Positions 54,222-62,923 of a DNA stretch of 64,000 nucleotides are shown piece by piece. Within the stretch, counting starts at the first letter, position 1. Every line of letters starts with the position of its first letter. A program made the position numbers and the translations under genes. The stretch comes from Lunatimonas salinarum (GTDB taxonomy: Bacteria; Bacteroidota; Bacteroidia; Cytophagales; Cyclobacteriaceae), in contig NZ_JACVCV010000010.1 of the NCBI RefSeq assembly GCF_017811155.1, positions 1-64,000 of the forward strand, written 5' to 3'. Below the pieces are notes generated by a model. The model searched no databases and was not told where the DNA came from. It saw nothing but the letters and a program-made list of their open reading frames with translations.

Positions 54222-55211
54222 GTGGTAAAAATCGGCAACATCGCACTAGGGGAATTTCCGCTTTTGCTGGCCCCCATGGAAGATGTCAGTGACCCTCCTT
54301 TTCGTGCTGTCTGCAAGGAAAACGGAGCGGATCTGATGTTTACGGAGTTTATCAGTTCGGAAGGACTGATCCGCGACGCCGCCAAAAGCGTGCAAAAACT
54401 CGATATATTCGACTACGAACGGCCTATCGGCATACAGATTTTTGGCAATGAGATATCCTCTATGCGGGAAGCAGCCGCAATCGCTGCCGCAGCCAAACCC
54501 GATATCTTAGACATCAACTATGGTTGCCCGGTAAACAAGGTCGCTTGCAAAGGTGCCGGTGCAGGGATCCTGCTGGACATAGACAAAATGGTCTCGATGA
54601 CGGCAGAGATCGTAAAAGCCGTCGATATCCCCGTCACGGTAAAAACCCGCCTCGGCTGGGATGACAACACCATACGCATCCAGGAAGTAGTAGAGCGCCT
54701 TCAAGATGTAGGGATCCAAGCGATCAGTATACACGCTCGTACCCGCAAGCAAATGTACAAGGGCACCGCACGCTGGGAATACTTGGCGGAGGTAAAGAAC
54801 AACCCCAGAATCACCATTCCGGTATTCGGGAATGGCGATGTGGATTCCCCGCAAAAGGCATTGGAATACCGCCAAAAGTATGGCGTGGACGGCATCATGA
54901 TCGGCAGAGCCAGCATTGGATATCCTTGGATATTCAATGAAATCAAACACTTCTTCGCCACTGGTGAACTTCTACCGGCACCCGATCTGGATGAACGCAT
55001 CCGGATCACCAAAAAACATTTGGATTTTAGCGTGGAATGGAAAGGGGAAAAATTAGGGCTTTTGGAAATGCGCCGTCATTATACCAATTATTTTCGGGGC
55101 ATGCCCAATTTCAAGCCTTACCGCACGGAACTAGTGACCTCTGAAGATTATCCGCACATTTTGGAACTGCTGGACAAAGTGGGTGAGGCATACGCCAATT
55201 ACGAATTCTAA
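54222..55211 (+). CDS. dusB: tRNA-dihydrouridine synthase B
   Basis: 329 residues; the GTG at 54222 is the best start, placing the TIM-barrel strand correctly. FMN enzyme that reduces uridine in tRNA. APMEDVSDPPFR near 18-29 is the N-terminal motif, catalytic Cys in NYGCPVNKV near 107, then KTRLGWDD and IHARTRKQMYKG, and the FMN-phosphate motif GNGDVDSP with MIGRASIGYPWIF. Complete and normal length. Confidence 0.94.
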   Translation: MVKIGNIALGEFPLLLAPMEDVSDPPFRAVCKENGADLMFTEFISSEGLIRDAAKSVQKLDIFDYERPIGIQIFGNEISSMREAAAIAAAAKPDILDINYGCPVNKVACKGAGAGILLDIDKMVSMTAEIVKAVDIPVTVKTRLGWDDNTIRIQEVVERLQDVGIQAISIHARTRKQMYKGTARWEYLAEVKNNPRITIPVFGNGDVDSPQKALEYRQKYGVDGIMIGRASIGYPWIFNEIKHFFATGELLPAPDLDERIRITKKHLDFSVEWKGEKLGLLEMRRHYTNYFRGMPNFKPYRTELVTSEDYPHILELLDKVGEAYANYEF

Positions 55212-55286
55212 GGATCCATTCCTGGTTTTTATTGGCCGGCAGGCACGCATAACAACCATCGACCGAAGCAAAAATCCCATTGGGAA

Positions 55287-56231
55287 TTGACATATCAAAC
55301 CACTAACCTCTCTATGACGCCAACTGACCCGAATAAACATGTCCTAAAAAGTTGGCTGCTTTTGATTCTCCTTTCACTGATATGGGGTAGTTCCTTCATC
55401 CTTATCAAAAAATCGCTCGTGGTTTTTTCTCCGGGGGAGGTGGGGGCATTCCGGATCGTCGCCGCGGGGCTCGTCTTGCTTCCCCTCGCCATGCCACCAC
55501 TCAAAACATTGAATAGTAGGCAGATAAAATACTTGGTCATCATCGGGCTAGTGGGGAGTTTTATCCCTTCCTTTCTTTTTGCAAAAGCCCAAACGCAGTT
55601 ACCCAGTTCACTCACCGGCGTAATGAATGCGCTCACTCCGCTCATGGTAGTCTTGATCGGTGCATGGTTATTTGGATCGTACATTACCCGACGAAATGCA
55701 CTTGGCCTGCTACTCGCCTTGCTCGGAGTGGCTATACTGGTCCTGTACCGGGCAGACACAGGCTGGGATGTATTTTCAGGGATCAACTTCTATGCGTTTT
55801 TTGTGCTTGCCGCCACCCTGTGCTACGGGTTTAATGTAAACATCATAAAATACAAACTCGCTGAGCTCAAACCACTAGCCATCACTGCGGTATCCTTGAT
55901 GATGGTGTTACCCTTGGCATCAATCTATTTGTTCGCCTACACGCAATTTTCCTTCAAGTTGGTTCACGTACCGGGTGCTTGGCAGCCCGCACTTTACATA
56001 GCCACACTTGGGATCATAGGCACAGCCATCGCATTGATCATTTTCAACACCATGGTGAAATTGGTGTCTCCCGTATTTGCCAGTACCGTTACCTACCTGA
56101 TTCCTGTGGTGGCCATTGGATGGGGCGTTTGGGATGGCGAAGCGCTGCTTCCTTGGCATTTTGTGGGTATTGCGGCTGTAATTTTGGGGGTTTGGACAGG
56201 AAACCGCAGGCCAAAAGCAGCAAACAGCTGA
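55287..56231 (+). CDS. EamA/DMT family transporter
   Basis: 314 residues with ten membrane helices in two EamA repeats. LILLSLIWGSSFILIKKSL is the first helix with the SF/WG motif and SSLTGVMNALTPLMVVL closes the first half. Exports or imports small metabolites; the substrate is not predictable. Met10 at 55314 is another start. Confidence 0.9.
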   Translation: MTYQTTNLSMTPTDPNKHVLKSWLLLILLSLIWGSSFILIKKSLVVFSPGEVGAFRIVAAGLVLLPLAMPPLKTLNSRQIKYLVIIGLVGSFIPSFLFAKAQTQLPSSLTGVMNALTPLMVVLIGAWLFGSYITRRNALGLLLALLGVAILVLYRADTGWDVFSGINFYAFFVLAATLCYGFNVNIIKYKLAELKPLAITAVSLMMVLPLASIYLFAYTQFSFKLVHVPGAWQPALYIATLGIIGTAIALIIFNTMVKLVSPVFASTVTYLIPVVAIGWGVWDGEALLPWHFVGIAAVILGVWTGNRRPKAANS

Positions 56232-56276
56232 TGGATGTTAGCTTGAAATTGGATTAATGATTAATTTTAGCCGATT

Positions 56277-57200
56277 ATGTTTGAAAACCTTTTGAGTATA
56301 GACAAAGAAATCCTGAACCGTCTGATACAGACTGTTTTGGTGATCGTTGTTATGCTACTTATCAACAAGCTGTCGGTGAAATTCATATACCGGGGCGACT
56401 CCGATCAAATGCGGAAGCAGTACCACTGGAGGAAAGTGGTGGAATACACCACCTCCATCATTGGCCTGCTGATCATCGGTAACCTTTGGGTCAGCAACTT
56501 CCAATCCATCACTACTTTTTTGGGATTATTGTCAGCGGGCATAGCTATTGCGTTAAAGGACATCTTTGTAAACATCGCCGGGTGGGCATTTATCTACCTT
56601 CGTAAACCCTTTGATGTGGGAGACCGGATCGAGATAGGAGGCATTAGAGGGGACGTGATCGATTTACGGCTTTTTCAGTTTAGCCTGCTGGAAATCGGCA
56701 ACTGGGTGGATGCCGATCAAAGTACCGGACGAGTGATGCACATCCCAAATGGAAAGGTATTTACCGATCCCCAAGCCAACTACTCCATAGGTTTTAATTA
56801 CATATGGAATGAACAATCCATCTACATCACGCTGAGAAGTGATTTTAAAAAGGCCAAAACGATCCTGCTGGACATTTTGAACGAACATCTAAAAGACGAG
56901 CTTATGCTCGCCGAAAAGGAATTCAAACGGGCCAAACACGAGTGCCTAATCGTGTATAAGCAATTTACCCCAATGATATTCACCAATATCACCGAGCGGG
57001 GCATACAGCTCTCCATGCGGTACCTTTGCAATCCAAAAAAGCGAAGGATGCTCACCCATTCGATTACAGAGTCGATCTTGGAGCGCTTGGGTCCGGAAGA
57101 CCATATCCGGATTGCCTATCCTACCTCTACGGTTTTGTTACACCAGGATCAGGTTCATCCTGCTACCCACCCCAGTGCTGAAAAGGGGCCTACTCGTTAG
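56277..57200 (+). CDS. MscS-type mechanosensitive channel
   Basis: 307 residues. N-terminal helices near 16-32 and 56-75, then the pore helix region (FLGLLSAGIAIALKDIFVN) and the beta domain (FDVGDRIEIGGIRGDVIDL; VMHIPNGKVFTDP). Opens under membrane tension to release solutes. The C-terminal part from about 175 differs from E. coli MscS and is longer. Single gene between the transporter and glyS. Confidence 0.92.
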   Translation: MFENLLSIDKEILNRLIQTVLVIVVMLLINKLSVKFIYRGDSDQMRKQYHWRKVVEYTTSIIGLLIIGNLWVSNFQSITTFLGLLSAGIAIALKDIFVNIAGWAFIYLRKPFDVGDRIEIGGIRGDVIDLRLFQFSLLEIGNWVDADQSTGRVMHIPNGKVFTDPQANYSIGFNYIWNEQSIYITLRSDFKKAKTILLDILNEHLKDELMLAEKEFKRAKHECLIVYKQFTPMIFTNITERGIQLSMRYLCNPKKRRMLTHSITESILERLGPEDHIRIAYPTSTVLLHQDQVHPATHPSAEKGPTR

Positions 57201-57242
57201 GTTGCAGGATCAAACCCACGGCTTGCATAAAAAACGAAACCC

Positions 57243-57272
57243 TTGTACAATGTCACTTTTTGACTAATTTTG
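57243..57272 (+). promoter_or_regulatory. Bacteroidota promoter of glyS
   Basis: TTG at 57243-57245 and TAATTTTG at 57265-57272, 19 bp apart, match the -33/-7 Bacteroidota consensus. The ATG at 57278 follows by 5 bp. Confidence 0.75.
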
Positions 57273-57277
57273 CGGCT

Positions 57278-58747
57278 ATGGCAAAAAAAGATCAGTCGCA
57301 AGAAAACAATTTGTTGAAAGATATCATCGCCCATGCAAAGGAGTATGGGTTTGTTTACCCTTCATCTGAAATCTACGATGGCTTGCAGGCCGTGTACGAC
57401 TATGGTCCCTACGGCGTAGAGCTGAAGAACAACCTCAAGAGGGTATGGTGGGAATCCATGACCCGACTGCACGAAAATATCGTAGGGCTAGACGCCGCCA
57501 TCTTCATGCATCCGACTACTTGGAAAGCCTCCGGCCACGTGGATAGCTTCAATGACCCCATGGTAGACAACAAAGACAGCAAAAAGCGCTACCGTGCGGA
57601 CGTGTTGATAGAAGAAAAAGCCGCCCAGTACGAAAACGCCGGAGATATTGACAGAGCCAAATCACTCCTTTCGGCCATGGGAAAACTCATGGAAGCAGAG
57701 GACTTCGCCGCGCTACGGGAGTTACTCATCAATGAGGAAATCAGCTGCCCAATCAGCGGCACCACAAACTGGACGGAAATCCGGCAGTTCAACCTGATGT
57801 TTTCTACTCAGGTAGGTTCGGTAGCAGACGAGTCCAGTACCATCTACCTACGCCCCGAAACCGCACAAGGGATATTTGTAAACTTCCTAAACGTGCAAAA
57901 AACCGCCCGGATGAAGATCCCCTTTGGAATAGCCCAAATCGGTAAAGCATTCCGCAATGAGATCGTAGCTCGGCAGTTTATCTTCCGCATGCGGGAATTT
58001 GAACAGATGGAAATGCAGTACTTTGTACGTCCCGGTTCCGAACTGGAATGGTACAAGGCTTGGGCATCCATCCGTATGAAATGGCACGAAGCACTGGGCA
58101 TACCCGTAGAGAAGCTACGCCGACACGACCACGAAAAACTCGCCCACTACGCCAATGCAGCATTGGATATTGAATACGAGTTTCCGTTTGGCTATAAGGA
58201 AGTGGAGGGCATCCATTCACGGACAGATTTTGATCTAAAAAGTCATCAGGAATACTCCAGGAAGAAACAACAATACTTCGATCCGGAAATCAATCAAAAT
58301 TACATCCCCTATGTGATTGAAACATCCATAGGGGCCGATAGGCTGTTTTTGATGACGCTCTGCAACGCCTATGTGGAAGAAGAGGTGGAAGGAAAGCAGC
58401 GGACGTATCTGAAGTTTCATCCCGCCTTAGCACCTGTCAAAGCCGCCATTCTACCGCTTACCAAAAAGGACGGACTGCCTGAAAAGGCCCGGGAAATCGT
58501 AGAAGAATTGAAATATGATTTCAATATCATCTACGAAGATGCCGCTTCTATTGGCAAACGCTATACGCGACAGGACCTCATCGGAACACCATTCTGCATC
58601 GCCGTGGATCACCAAACACTCGAAGACAATACGGTCACGATCCGCCACCGAGATACCACTGAACAGGAGCGGTTACCGATATCCGAGCTTCATCACAAGC
58701 TTGGTGAAGCATGCAGCTTCCGAAACATAGTTAAACATCTGGCCTAG
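57278..58747 (+). CDS. glyS: Glycyl-tRNA synthetase
   Basis: 489 residues from the ATG at 57278; the frame opens at 57260, before the promoter's end. Dimeric alpha2-type class II synthetase. Motif 2 GKAFRNEIVARQFIFRMREFEQMEM, here spanning roughly residues 225-250, motif 1 GVELKNNLKRVWW and the motif 3 GADRLFLMTLCN. ETAQGIFVNF is the substrate loop. No fused beta subunit. Ends at a strong terminator. Confidence 0.95.
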   Translation: MAKKDQSQENNLLKDIIAHAKEYGFVYPSSEIYDGLQAVYDYGPYGVELKNNLKRVWWESMTRLHENIVGLDAAIFMHPTTWKASGHVDSFNDPMVDNKDSKKRYRADVLIEEKAAQYENAGDIDRAKSLLSAMGKLMEAEDFAALRELLINEEISCPISGTTNWTEIRQFNLMFSTQVGSVADESSTIYLRPETAQGIFVNFLNVQKTARMKIPFGIAQIGKAFRNEIVARQFIFRMREFEQMEMQYFVRPGSELEWYKAWASIRMKWHEALGIPVEKLRRHDHEKLAHYANAALDIEYEFPFGYKEVEGIHSRTDFDLKSHQEYSRKKQQYFDPEINQNYIPYVIETSIGADRLFLMTLCNAYVEEEVEGKQRTYLKFHPALAPVKAAILPLTKKDGLPEKAREIVEELKYDFNIIYEDAASIGKRYTRQDLIGTPFCIAVDHQTLEDNTVTIRHRDTTEQERLPISELHHKLGEACSFRNIVKHLA

Positions 58748-58754
58748 AAATACA

Positions 58755-58801
58755 GCCACGCCCCGAGGACCTATATAAAAGTCCTCGGGGCGTGGCTTTT
58801 T
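58755..58801 (+). terminator. Terminator of glyS
   Basis: Very strong 16-bp stem: GCCACGCCCCGAGGAC and its complement, 10-nt loop, T5. Confidence 0.95.
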
Positions 58802-58827
58802 CCAATAGCGGACGCAATCACTAGCTG

Positions 58828-59238
58828 CTATTGTAGTTTTTCCATTTCTACCAAGATATTGCCGGATTCATCCTGAATAATTAGCTTGTTTGCGTTATAC
58901 ATGTATTGTGCACTATTCTCCAGATTTTTTAAATACACCCGTTCGAGCGCTGCGTCCTCGCAGGAACGATTTTCGGTGTACAGGGTAGAAAATTTTATCT
59001 GCTGTTGATTGTAGACCGCTCCTCCCCGGAATTGCCCACAACCGGTGAATCCACCCACTGCCTGATCTTCCTTAAATTCCAGCGTCAGGCTTTCCAGCTT
59101 TGCTTTGGAGGCACCCGTCCCAGCCAATTGCGTAACCCGCCAATCGTGGTCCGAAAGCTCAATAGGCTCAGACCCGCAAGATTGCATCAATATAAGACTC
59201 AAACAGGTAAGTGTGATGATCGAAAGGAAGCGTTTCAT
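58828..59238 (-). CDS. META-domain lipoprotein
   Basis: 136 residues from the ATG at 59238; the longer ORF start at 59283 lacks a signal. Lipobox MQSC (Cys21). The domain (DWRVTQLAGTG; ...VGGFTGCGQFRGGAVYN) matches the META/HslJ pattern, including the two Cys of GCGQFRGG and ENRSCEDA. Function in the envelope is unknown, often linked to stress. Convergent with glyS. Confidence 0.8.
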   Translation of the reverse strand: MKRFLSIITLTCLSLILMQSCGSEPIELSDHDWRVTQLAGTGASKAKLESLTLEFKEDQAVGGFTGCGQFRGGAVYNQQQIKFSTLYTENRSCEDAALERVYLKNLENSAQYMYNANKLIIQDESGNILVEMEKLQ

Positions 59239-59371
59239 GGTAAGTAAGATGTTTTGGTTAAAAAAAGAGCCGGGGCTTGCCATAAGCCCTCCTACTCAAC
59301 TATGTACTACATACCAAACAAATACCGTTCTAAAGTGCCTCCTTTGAAAAAAAATCAGGGAAGACATCCCC

Positions 59372-60526
59372 CTATGACCTAAACCGCCTCGGAATATCCT
59401 GGGGAAGGCGGGTTAGCAACTCATAGTTAACCTGCTGTGTTGACTCTCCAAAGGAAGCGACGGTGATCTCGTTTCGCTTTTGACGCCCGATGATCACCAC
59501 CTCATCTCCTTTTTGCGGATTGTCCAGGTCGGTGATGTCCACCGAGATGGCATTCATGGTGACCGTTCCCACAACCGACAAAATCTTCCCATGAATCAAC
59601 ACTTTACCTAGGTTGCTGAGGTTTCGGCTAAATCCATGGCAATACCCCACAGGTACTAGGGCGATGATCATGTCACGGGAAGCCATGTAGCTATTTCCAT
59701 ACCCGATAAAATCCCCCATCTTCACTTTTTTAACACTCATGATCTGACTTTTCCAACTTATGAGCCTCTTCAACGGGTTCTTCATATTATCCGCCAGGTG
59801 CTTGAACTTAAACATATAGGTCTCCTGACTTGGCCAAAAACCGTACTGTGCAATCCCGATACGAACCATATCCATGATGGTTTCTGGATAACTGAGCGAA
59901 GCCGCCGAACAAGCAGTGTGATAAGTTTTAAAACGAATCCCATGAGAAAGAAACCAGGCTTTGTATTCAGCATATTTTTTGATCTGATCCTTAACCCGTA
60001 CATAATTTGCAACACTCTCAGCGCCCGCATAGTGGGTACAGAGTCCCCTAAAGTCTAAATACGCCTCGTTTTCTTTTAACACCCTCAACAAAGCATCACG
60101 TTCCTGCCACTCAAAACCAGTGCGGTGAAAGCCGGTCTCCACCTCTACATGAATCCGTGCCTCCTTCCCCTGCTTTCGAGCTATGCGTACAGCCTGATAA
60201 AGCCGTTCAAATTCAAACACATAGAAACCAATTCCTTTTTCAATGACCCAAGGAAGCACGTCGTCAGACACCATTCCCATGATCATAATTTGACTGTTTC
60301 TTTGGGACGCCTCATACACCCGCTTGGCCTCGTCTGCGCTGAAGGTGCTGAAGTGCCGAATACCGTTACTTTCTGCCAGGTAGACGATATTTTCAATGCC
60401 GTGCCCGTAAGCGTTTCCTTTTACCACCGAAGATATCATTACCTGATCACCTAGCTGACTGCGTATAAACTTCAAATTTTGCCGATAGGCAGATTTACTG
60501 ATTTCAATATAGGATGTGTGAAGCAT
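59372..60526 (-). CDS. alr: Alanine racemase
   Basis: 384 residues from the ATG at 60526; the frame opening at 60565 reaches into the amidohydrolase gene. PLP enzyme making D-Ala for the cell wall. PLP Lys36 in SSVVKGNAYGHG, HVEVETGFHRTGFEWQ, VRIGIAQYGFWPS, and the C-terminal VGTVTMNAISVDITDL. The second catalytic Tyr lies in FIGYGNSYMASRD. Eight bp after the upstream amidohydrolase. Confidence 0.94.
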   Translation of the reverse strand: MLHTSYIEISKSAYRQNLKFIRSQLGDQVMISSVVKGNAYGHGIENIVYLAESNGIRHFSTFSADEAKRVYEASQRNSQIMIMGMVSDDVLPWVIEKGIGFYVFEFERLYQAVRIARKQGKEARIHVEVETGFHRTGFEWQERDALLRVLKENEAYLDFRGLCTHYAGAESVANYVRVKDQIKKYAEYKAWFLSHGIRFKTYHTACSAASLSYPETIMDMVRIGIAQYGFWPSQETYMFKFKHLADNMKNPLKRLISWKSQIMSVKKVKMGDFIGYGNSYMASRDMIIALVPVGYCHGFSRNLSNLGKVLIHGKILSVVGTVTMNAISVDITDLDNPQKGDEVVIIGRQKRNEITVASFGESTQQVNYELLTRLPQDIPRRFRS

Positions 60527-60534
60527 GTGTTGAT

Positions 60535-61674
60535 CTATGAATGTATCCGTTGAATGACCTCCCAAAACAACCCGGTAGCGGTTGGGATAAGCTCGTCAGG
60601 AAAATCGTAGGAGCTCTCGTGTAGTTGAGGCTGCTTAATCCCCGCACCAATGCCAAAAAGAAACGTCGGACAGTATGCAGAAAAACGCCCAAAATCCTCC
60701 GACCAGCGAAAGGGCAACCGAATATGCTTGGTTTTCAATTTTAGCTTTTTTACGGATTCGTTGACATGCTCCCAGGCCTTTGCGTCATTTTCCACCGCGT
60801 CAAAGGACTCTGAATAGGAAAATGAAGCTTCCAGCTTGTAAGATTTGGCGATATCTGCAACAAGTCGCTCTGCGTAGATCGTCAAACGATCCATTATACC
60901 ATTGTCAAACGTGCGAAGAGTCGCCATTAGCGTAGCTGATCCCGGGCTTATTCCAAAGGAACGCTCACCCATACTGACGTGAACGACGGTAACAAGCGAG
61001 AAATCTCCCATGCTCTCAGATAGGCGTTCCAATCCGACCATGAGCTTGGCCAGCGCCTCGGTAGGTGGAGTGCCATCCTCGGGGTGTGCTGCATGGCTGG
61101 TTTCTCCGTTTAACCGCACAGTCATTCCTTTAGAGGCGGCCGTGAAGGTTCCCTTCTTCAACACAATCTCGTGCAGCGCATATCCAGGCAAATTATGCAG
61201 GGCAAAAGCCATATCCGGCCTTAGCTCCTTAAATCCCGGGGATTTCAGTACCCGATCGGCTCCTTCTCCCGTTTCCTCTGCTGGTTGAAAAAGCAGGACC
61301 ACTCGTCCCCTTCTAGGCCTAACTTGTGACAGTTCTGTGCCCAGCCCGGCTAAGATCGCCATGTGCCCATCATGGCCACAACTGTGGGAGCGACCCTGCT
61401 GAGTACTGGCATAAGGTCTTTCACCGGTTTCAAAAATAGGCAAGGCATCCAATTCGGCCCTAAAGAGTGTAGTTGGCCCGTCGTTCCTTCCGCCAAAAAC
61501 GACGGCCAGTCCATGACCTCCTAGACCTTGGATGATGCGATCCGGTAGATGCGTAGCGAAAAATTCCACCAGCCGTTCAGCAGTACCCGCCTCCTGATGG
61601 GATAACTCCGGATACCTGTGCAATTCACGTCGAAGCGAAGTAACTGACTGTATGGTTTGTCTATTCATGGTCAT
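60535..61674 (-). CDS. M20 family metal-dependent amidohydrolase
   Basis: 379 residues. N-acyl amino acid or peptide hydrolase of the M20D type. Metal-binding SHSCGHDGHMA, the PAEETGEGADRVL with catalytic Glu, dimerisation domain region around 180-290, and the C-terminal HESSYDFPDE. Substrate not predictable. Probably one operon with alr. Confidence 0.92.
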   Translation of the reverse strand: MTMNRQTIQSVTSLRRELHRYPELSHQEAGTAERLVEFFATHLPDRIIQGLGGHGLAVVFGGRNDGPTTLFRAELDALPIFETGERPYASTQQGRSHSCGHDGHMAILAGLGTELSQVRPRRGRVVLLFQPAEETGEGADRVLKSPGFKELRPDMAFALHNLPGYALHEIVLKKGTFTAASKGMTVRLNGETSHAAHPEDGTPPTEALAKLMVGLERLSESMGDFSLVTVVHVSMGERSFGISPGSATLMATLRTFDNGIMDRLTIYAERLVADIAKSYKLEASFSYSESFDAVENDAKAWEHVNESVKKLKLKTKHIRLPFRWSEDFGRFSAYCPTFLFGIGAGIKQPQLHESSYDFPDELIPTATGLFWEVIQRIHS

Positions 61675-61696
61675 TCAACTTTATAATCATCCGGCA

Positions 61697-62380
61697 CTAC
61701 CCGGAAAGAACCTGAGGGCTGATCCAAGGAATGGGGTTAGGACAGTTCTCCTGATAATAGGGAAGGTCTTCTTCCCTACATACACCCGGATAATCGCCCC
61801 AATTTCCATCCAAGCGCTTGATCAGCTGAAAATGAAGGTGCGGTGGCCAATTTCCGTTTTCTGCCGGAATACCCAGATGTCCCACACAATCACCCGGACG
61901 AAAGCGTTGGCCTACACGGATCGAGGCCAAGTCCCCCCGGCAGAGATGCCCATAAAGACTATACAGCTTTTCATCCTGCAATTGGTGTTCCAAAATCAGG
62001 GTAGGGCCGTAATTCCCAAAACCTTGATTATCCTGAAAACTGTGCACCGAACCCGCAAGTGGACAATAAACCGGACGACCGGCCTTTGTCCAGATATCTA
62101 CCCCCAAGTGGATGTTGCGGTATTCATTTTGCTGGGAGGCAAACACCTCACTTCTGGTATAAATGACCCGATTTTCCAAATAACCTCCCCAAGCAAGATT
62201 CCGTCCCTCTCTTTCCATCAAACCCTGTAGGTAGTGCTCAAAATGATCACAGGCTACATAATCCAATTCGGAAAGACTCGAATTGTCTTTGCTCAAATCG
62301 ATTACGAAGGCATTGGACGAGTCCAAATAATCTCCCATTAGCGGAAATTTTGCAGGCGGCAAGTGCATAAAAGCGGGCAT
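61697..62380 (-). CDS. M23 family peptidase
   Basis: 227 residues. Zinc endopeptidase for peptidoglycan bridges. HLGVDIWT (His and Asp zinc ligands), ILEHQL, SLYGHLCRGDL and HLHFQL (second His pair) are all visible. No signal peptide is evident, so it may be cytosolic or exported in a non-standard way; the start at 62380 is reasonable. Confidence 0.88.
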   Translation of the reverse strand: MPAFMHLPPAKFPLMGDYLDSSNAFVIDLSKDNSSLSELDYVACDHFEHYLQGLMEREGRNLAWGGYLENRVIYTRSEVFASQQNEYRNIHLGVDIWTKAGRPVYCPLAGSVHSFQDNQGFGNYGPTLILEHQLQDEKLYSLYGHLCRGDLASIRVGQRFRPGDCVGHLGIPAENGNWPPHLHFQLIKRLDGNWGDYPGVCREEDLPYYQENCPNPIPWISPQVLSG

Positions 62381-62533
62381 TTAAACTGCCAAGTTAGAAA
62401 AAATACCCATTGCCGGGACATAATTAGCAGATTTTCAAAAGTCGGGAATATTATCGATCAGAAATATCGATTAATCAACAAAAAGGATATAAAATTACCA
62501 TATCTATATTTTTTAATTATTTTTGTTAATTAA
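62381..62533. other. AT-rich gap between M23 peptidase and RNA gene
   Basis: Divergent region upstream of both genes. It is AT-rich with no open frame of note. The promoter of the RNA gene begins at its right end (62534). Confidence 0.5.
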
Positions 62534-62565
62534 TTTGCAATACTTATAAACCCGCATTACCTTTG
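62534..62565 (+). promoter_or_regulatory. Strong Bacteroidota promoter of the tRNA-like RNA
   Basis: TTTG at 62534-62537, 20 bp, then TACCTTTG at 62558-62565: an excellent match to the TTTG/TAnnTTTG Bacteroidota promoter. Transcription should start near 62571, giving a transcript of about 225 nt that ends at the terminator at 62766-62798. Confidence 0.85.
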
Positions 62566-62570
62566 AAACA

Positions 62571-62798
62571 TCAAACAACAACAAAAAGTGTTGGAGATGT
62601 TTGTTGACAATGTAGGGTGATGAAACTGGCAGACATGCCCTCCGGTCTCGGGGGTGGGGAGCTAAGGACAAAGCAAACATGGAGCTCGTGTTTTGCCTAA
62701 CTGCCCCGTGGAGGTTCGACTCCTTCTCCTACAGCAGGTTATTTTGGGTTTATTGTTAATTGACTAAAGCTATGAGACGTTGTTTCATAGCTTTTTTT
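62571..62798 (+). ncRNA. tRNA-like structured RNA with giant variable arm
   Basis: The body 62611-62734 folds as a tRNA. Acceptor: 62611-62617 pairs with 62727-62733 (7 bp). D arm: 62620-62622 with 62634-62636, D loop with GG at 62628-62629, U8 at 62618 and A21 at 62633. T arm: 62710-62714 with 62722-62726 around TTCGACT (T54, T55, C56, A58 kept), immediately next to the acceptor strand. The D arm resembles tRNA-Leu. But positions 62638-62654 make a GC-rich CCCTC/GGGGG stem whose 7-nt loop CGGTCTC has G, not U, before the would-be anticodon, and the variable arm (62655-62709, 55 nt) is more than twice the normal. It contains GGGG/CCCC (62656-62659 with 62704-62707) and a 7-bp hairpin (62673-62679 with 62689-62696). 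CCA is not encoded (GCA follows). A 7-bp 5' hairpin (62579-62585/62600-62606) precedes it. Role unknown. Confidence 0.75.
62766..62798 (+). terminator. Terminator of the tRNA-like RNA
   Basis: AAAGCTATGA (62766-62775) and TCATAGCTTT (62785-62794) form a perfect 10-bp stem with a 9-nt loop, then more T. Confidence 0.93.
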
Positions 62799-62923
62799 AT
62801 GTATGAGCCCATAATTAGTAGTATAATAGATGTCAAAAACCACATCAATCATCCTGATAAACCCCTTTTAAGATACGCTGGACTTGATCAGAAAACGGAG
62901 AAATATACGCCTTGACAAGATAC

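Noticed and set aside
62611-62734. Calling the RNA gene an ordinary tRNA-Leu or tmRNA
   Set aside because: The anticodon loop lacks U33 and a fitting leucine anticodon, the variable arm is far too long for tRNA-Leu, and at about 225 nt with no tag reading frame it does not fit tmRNA.
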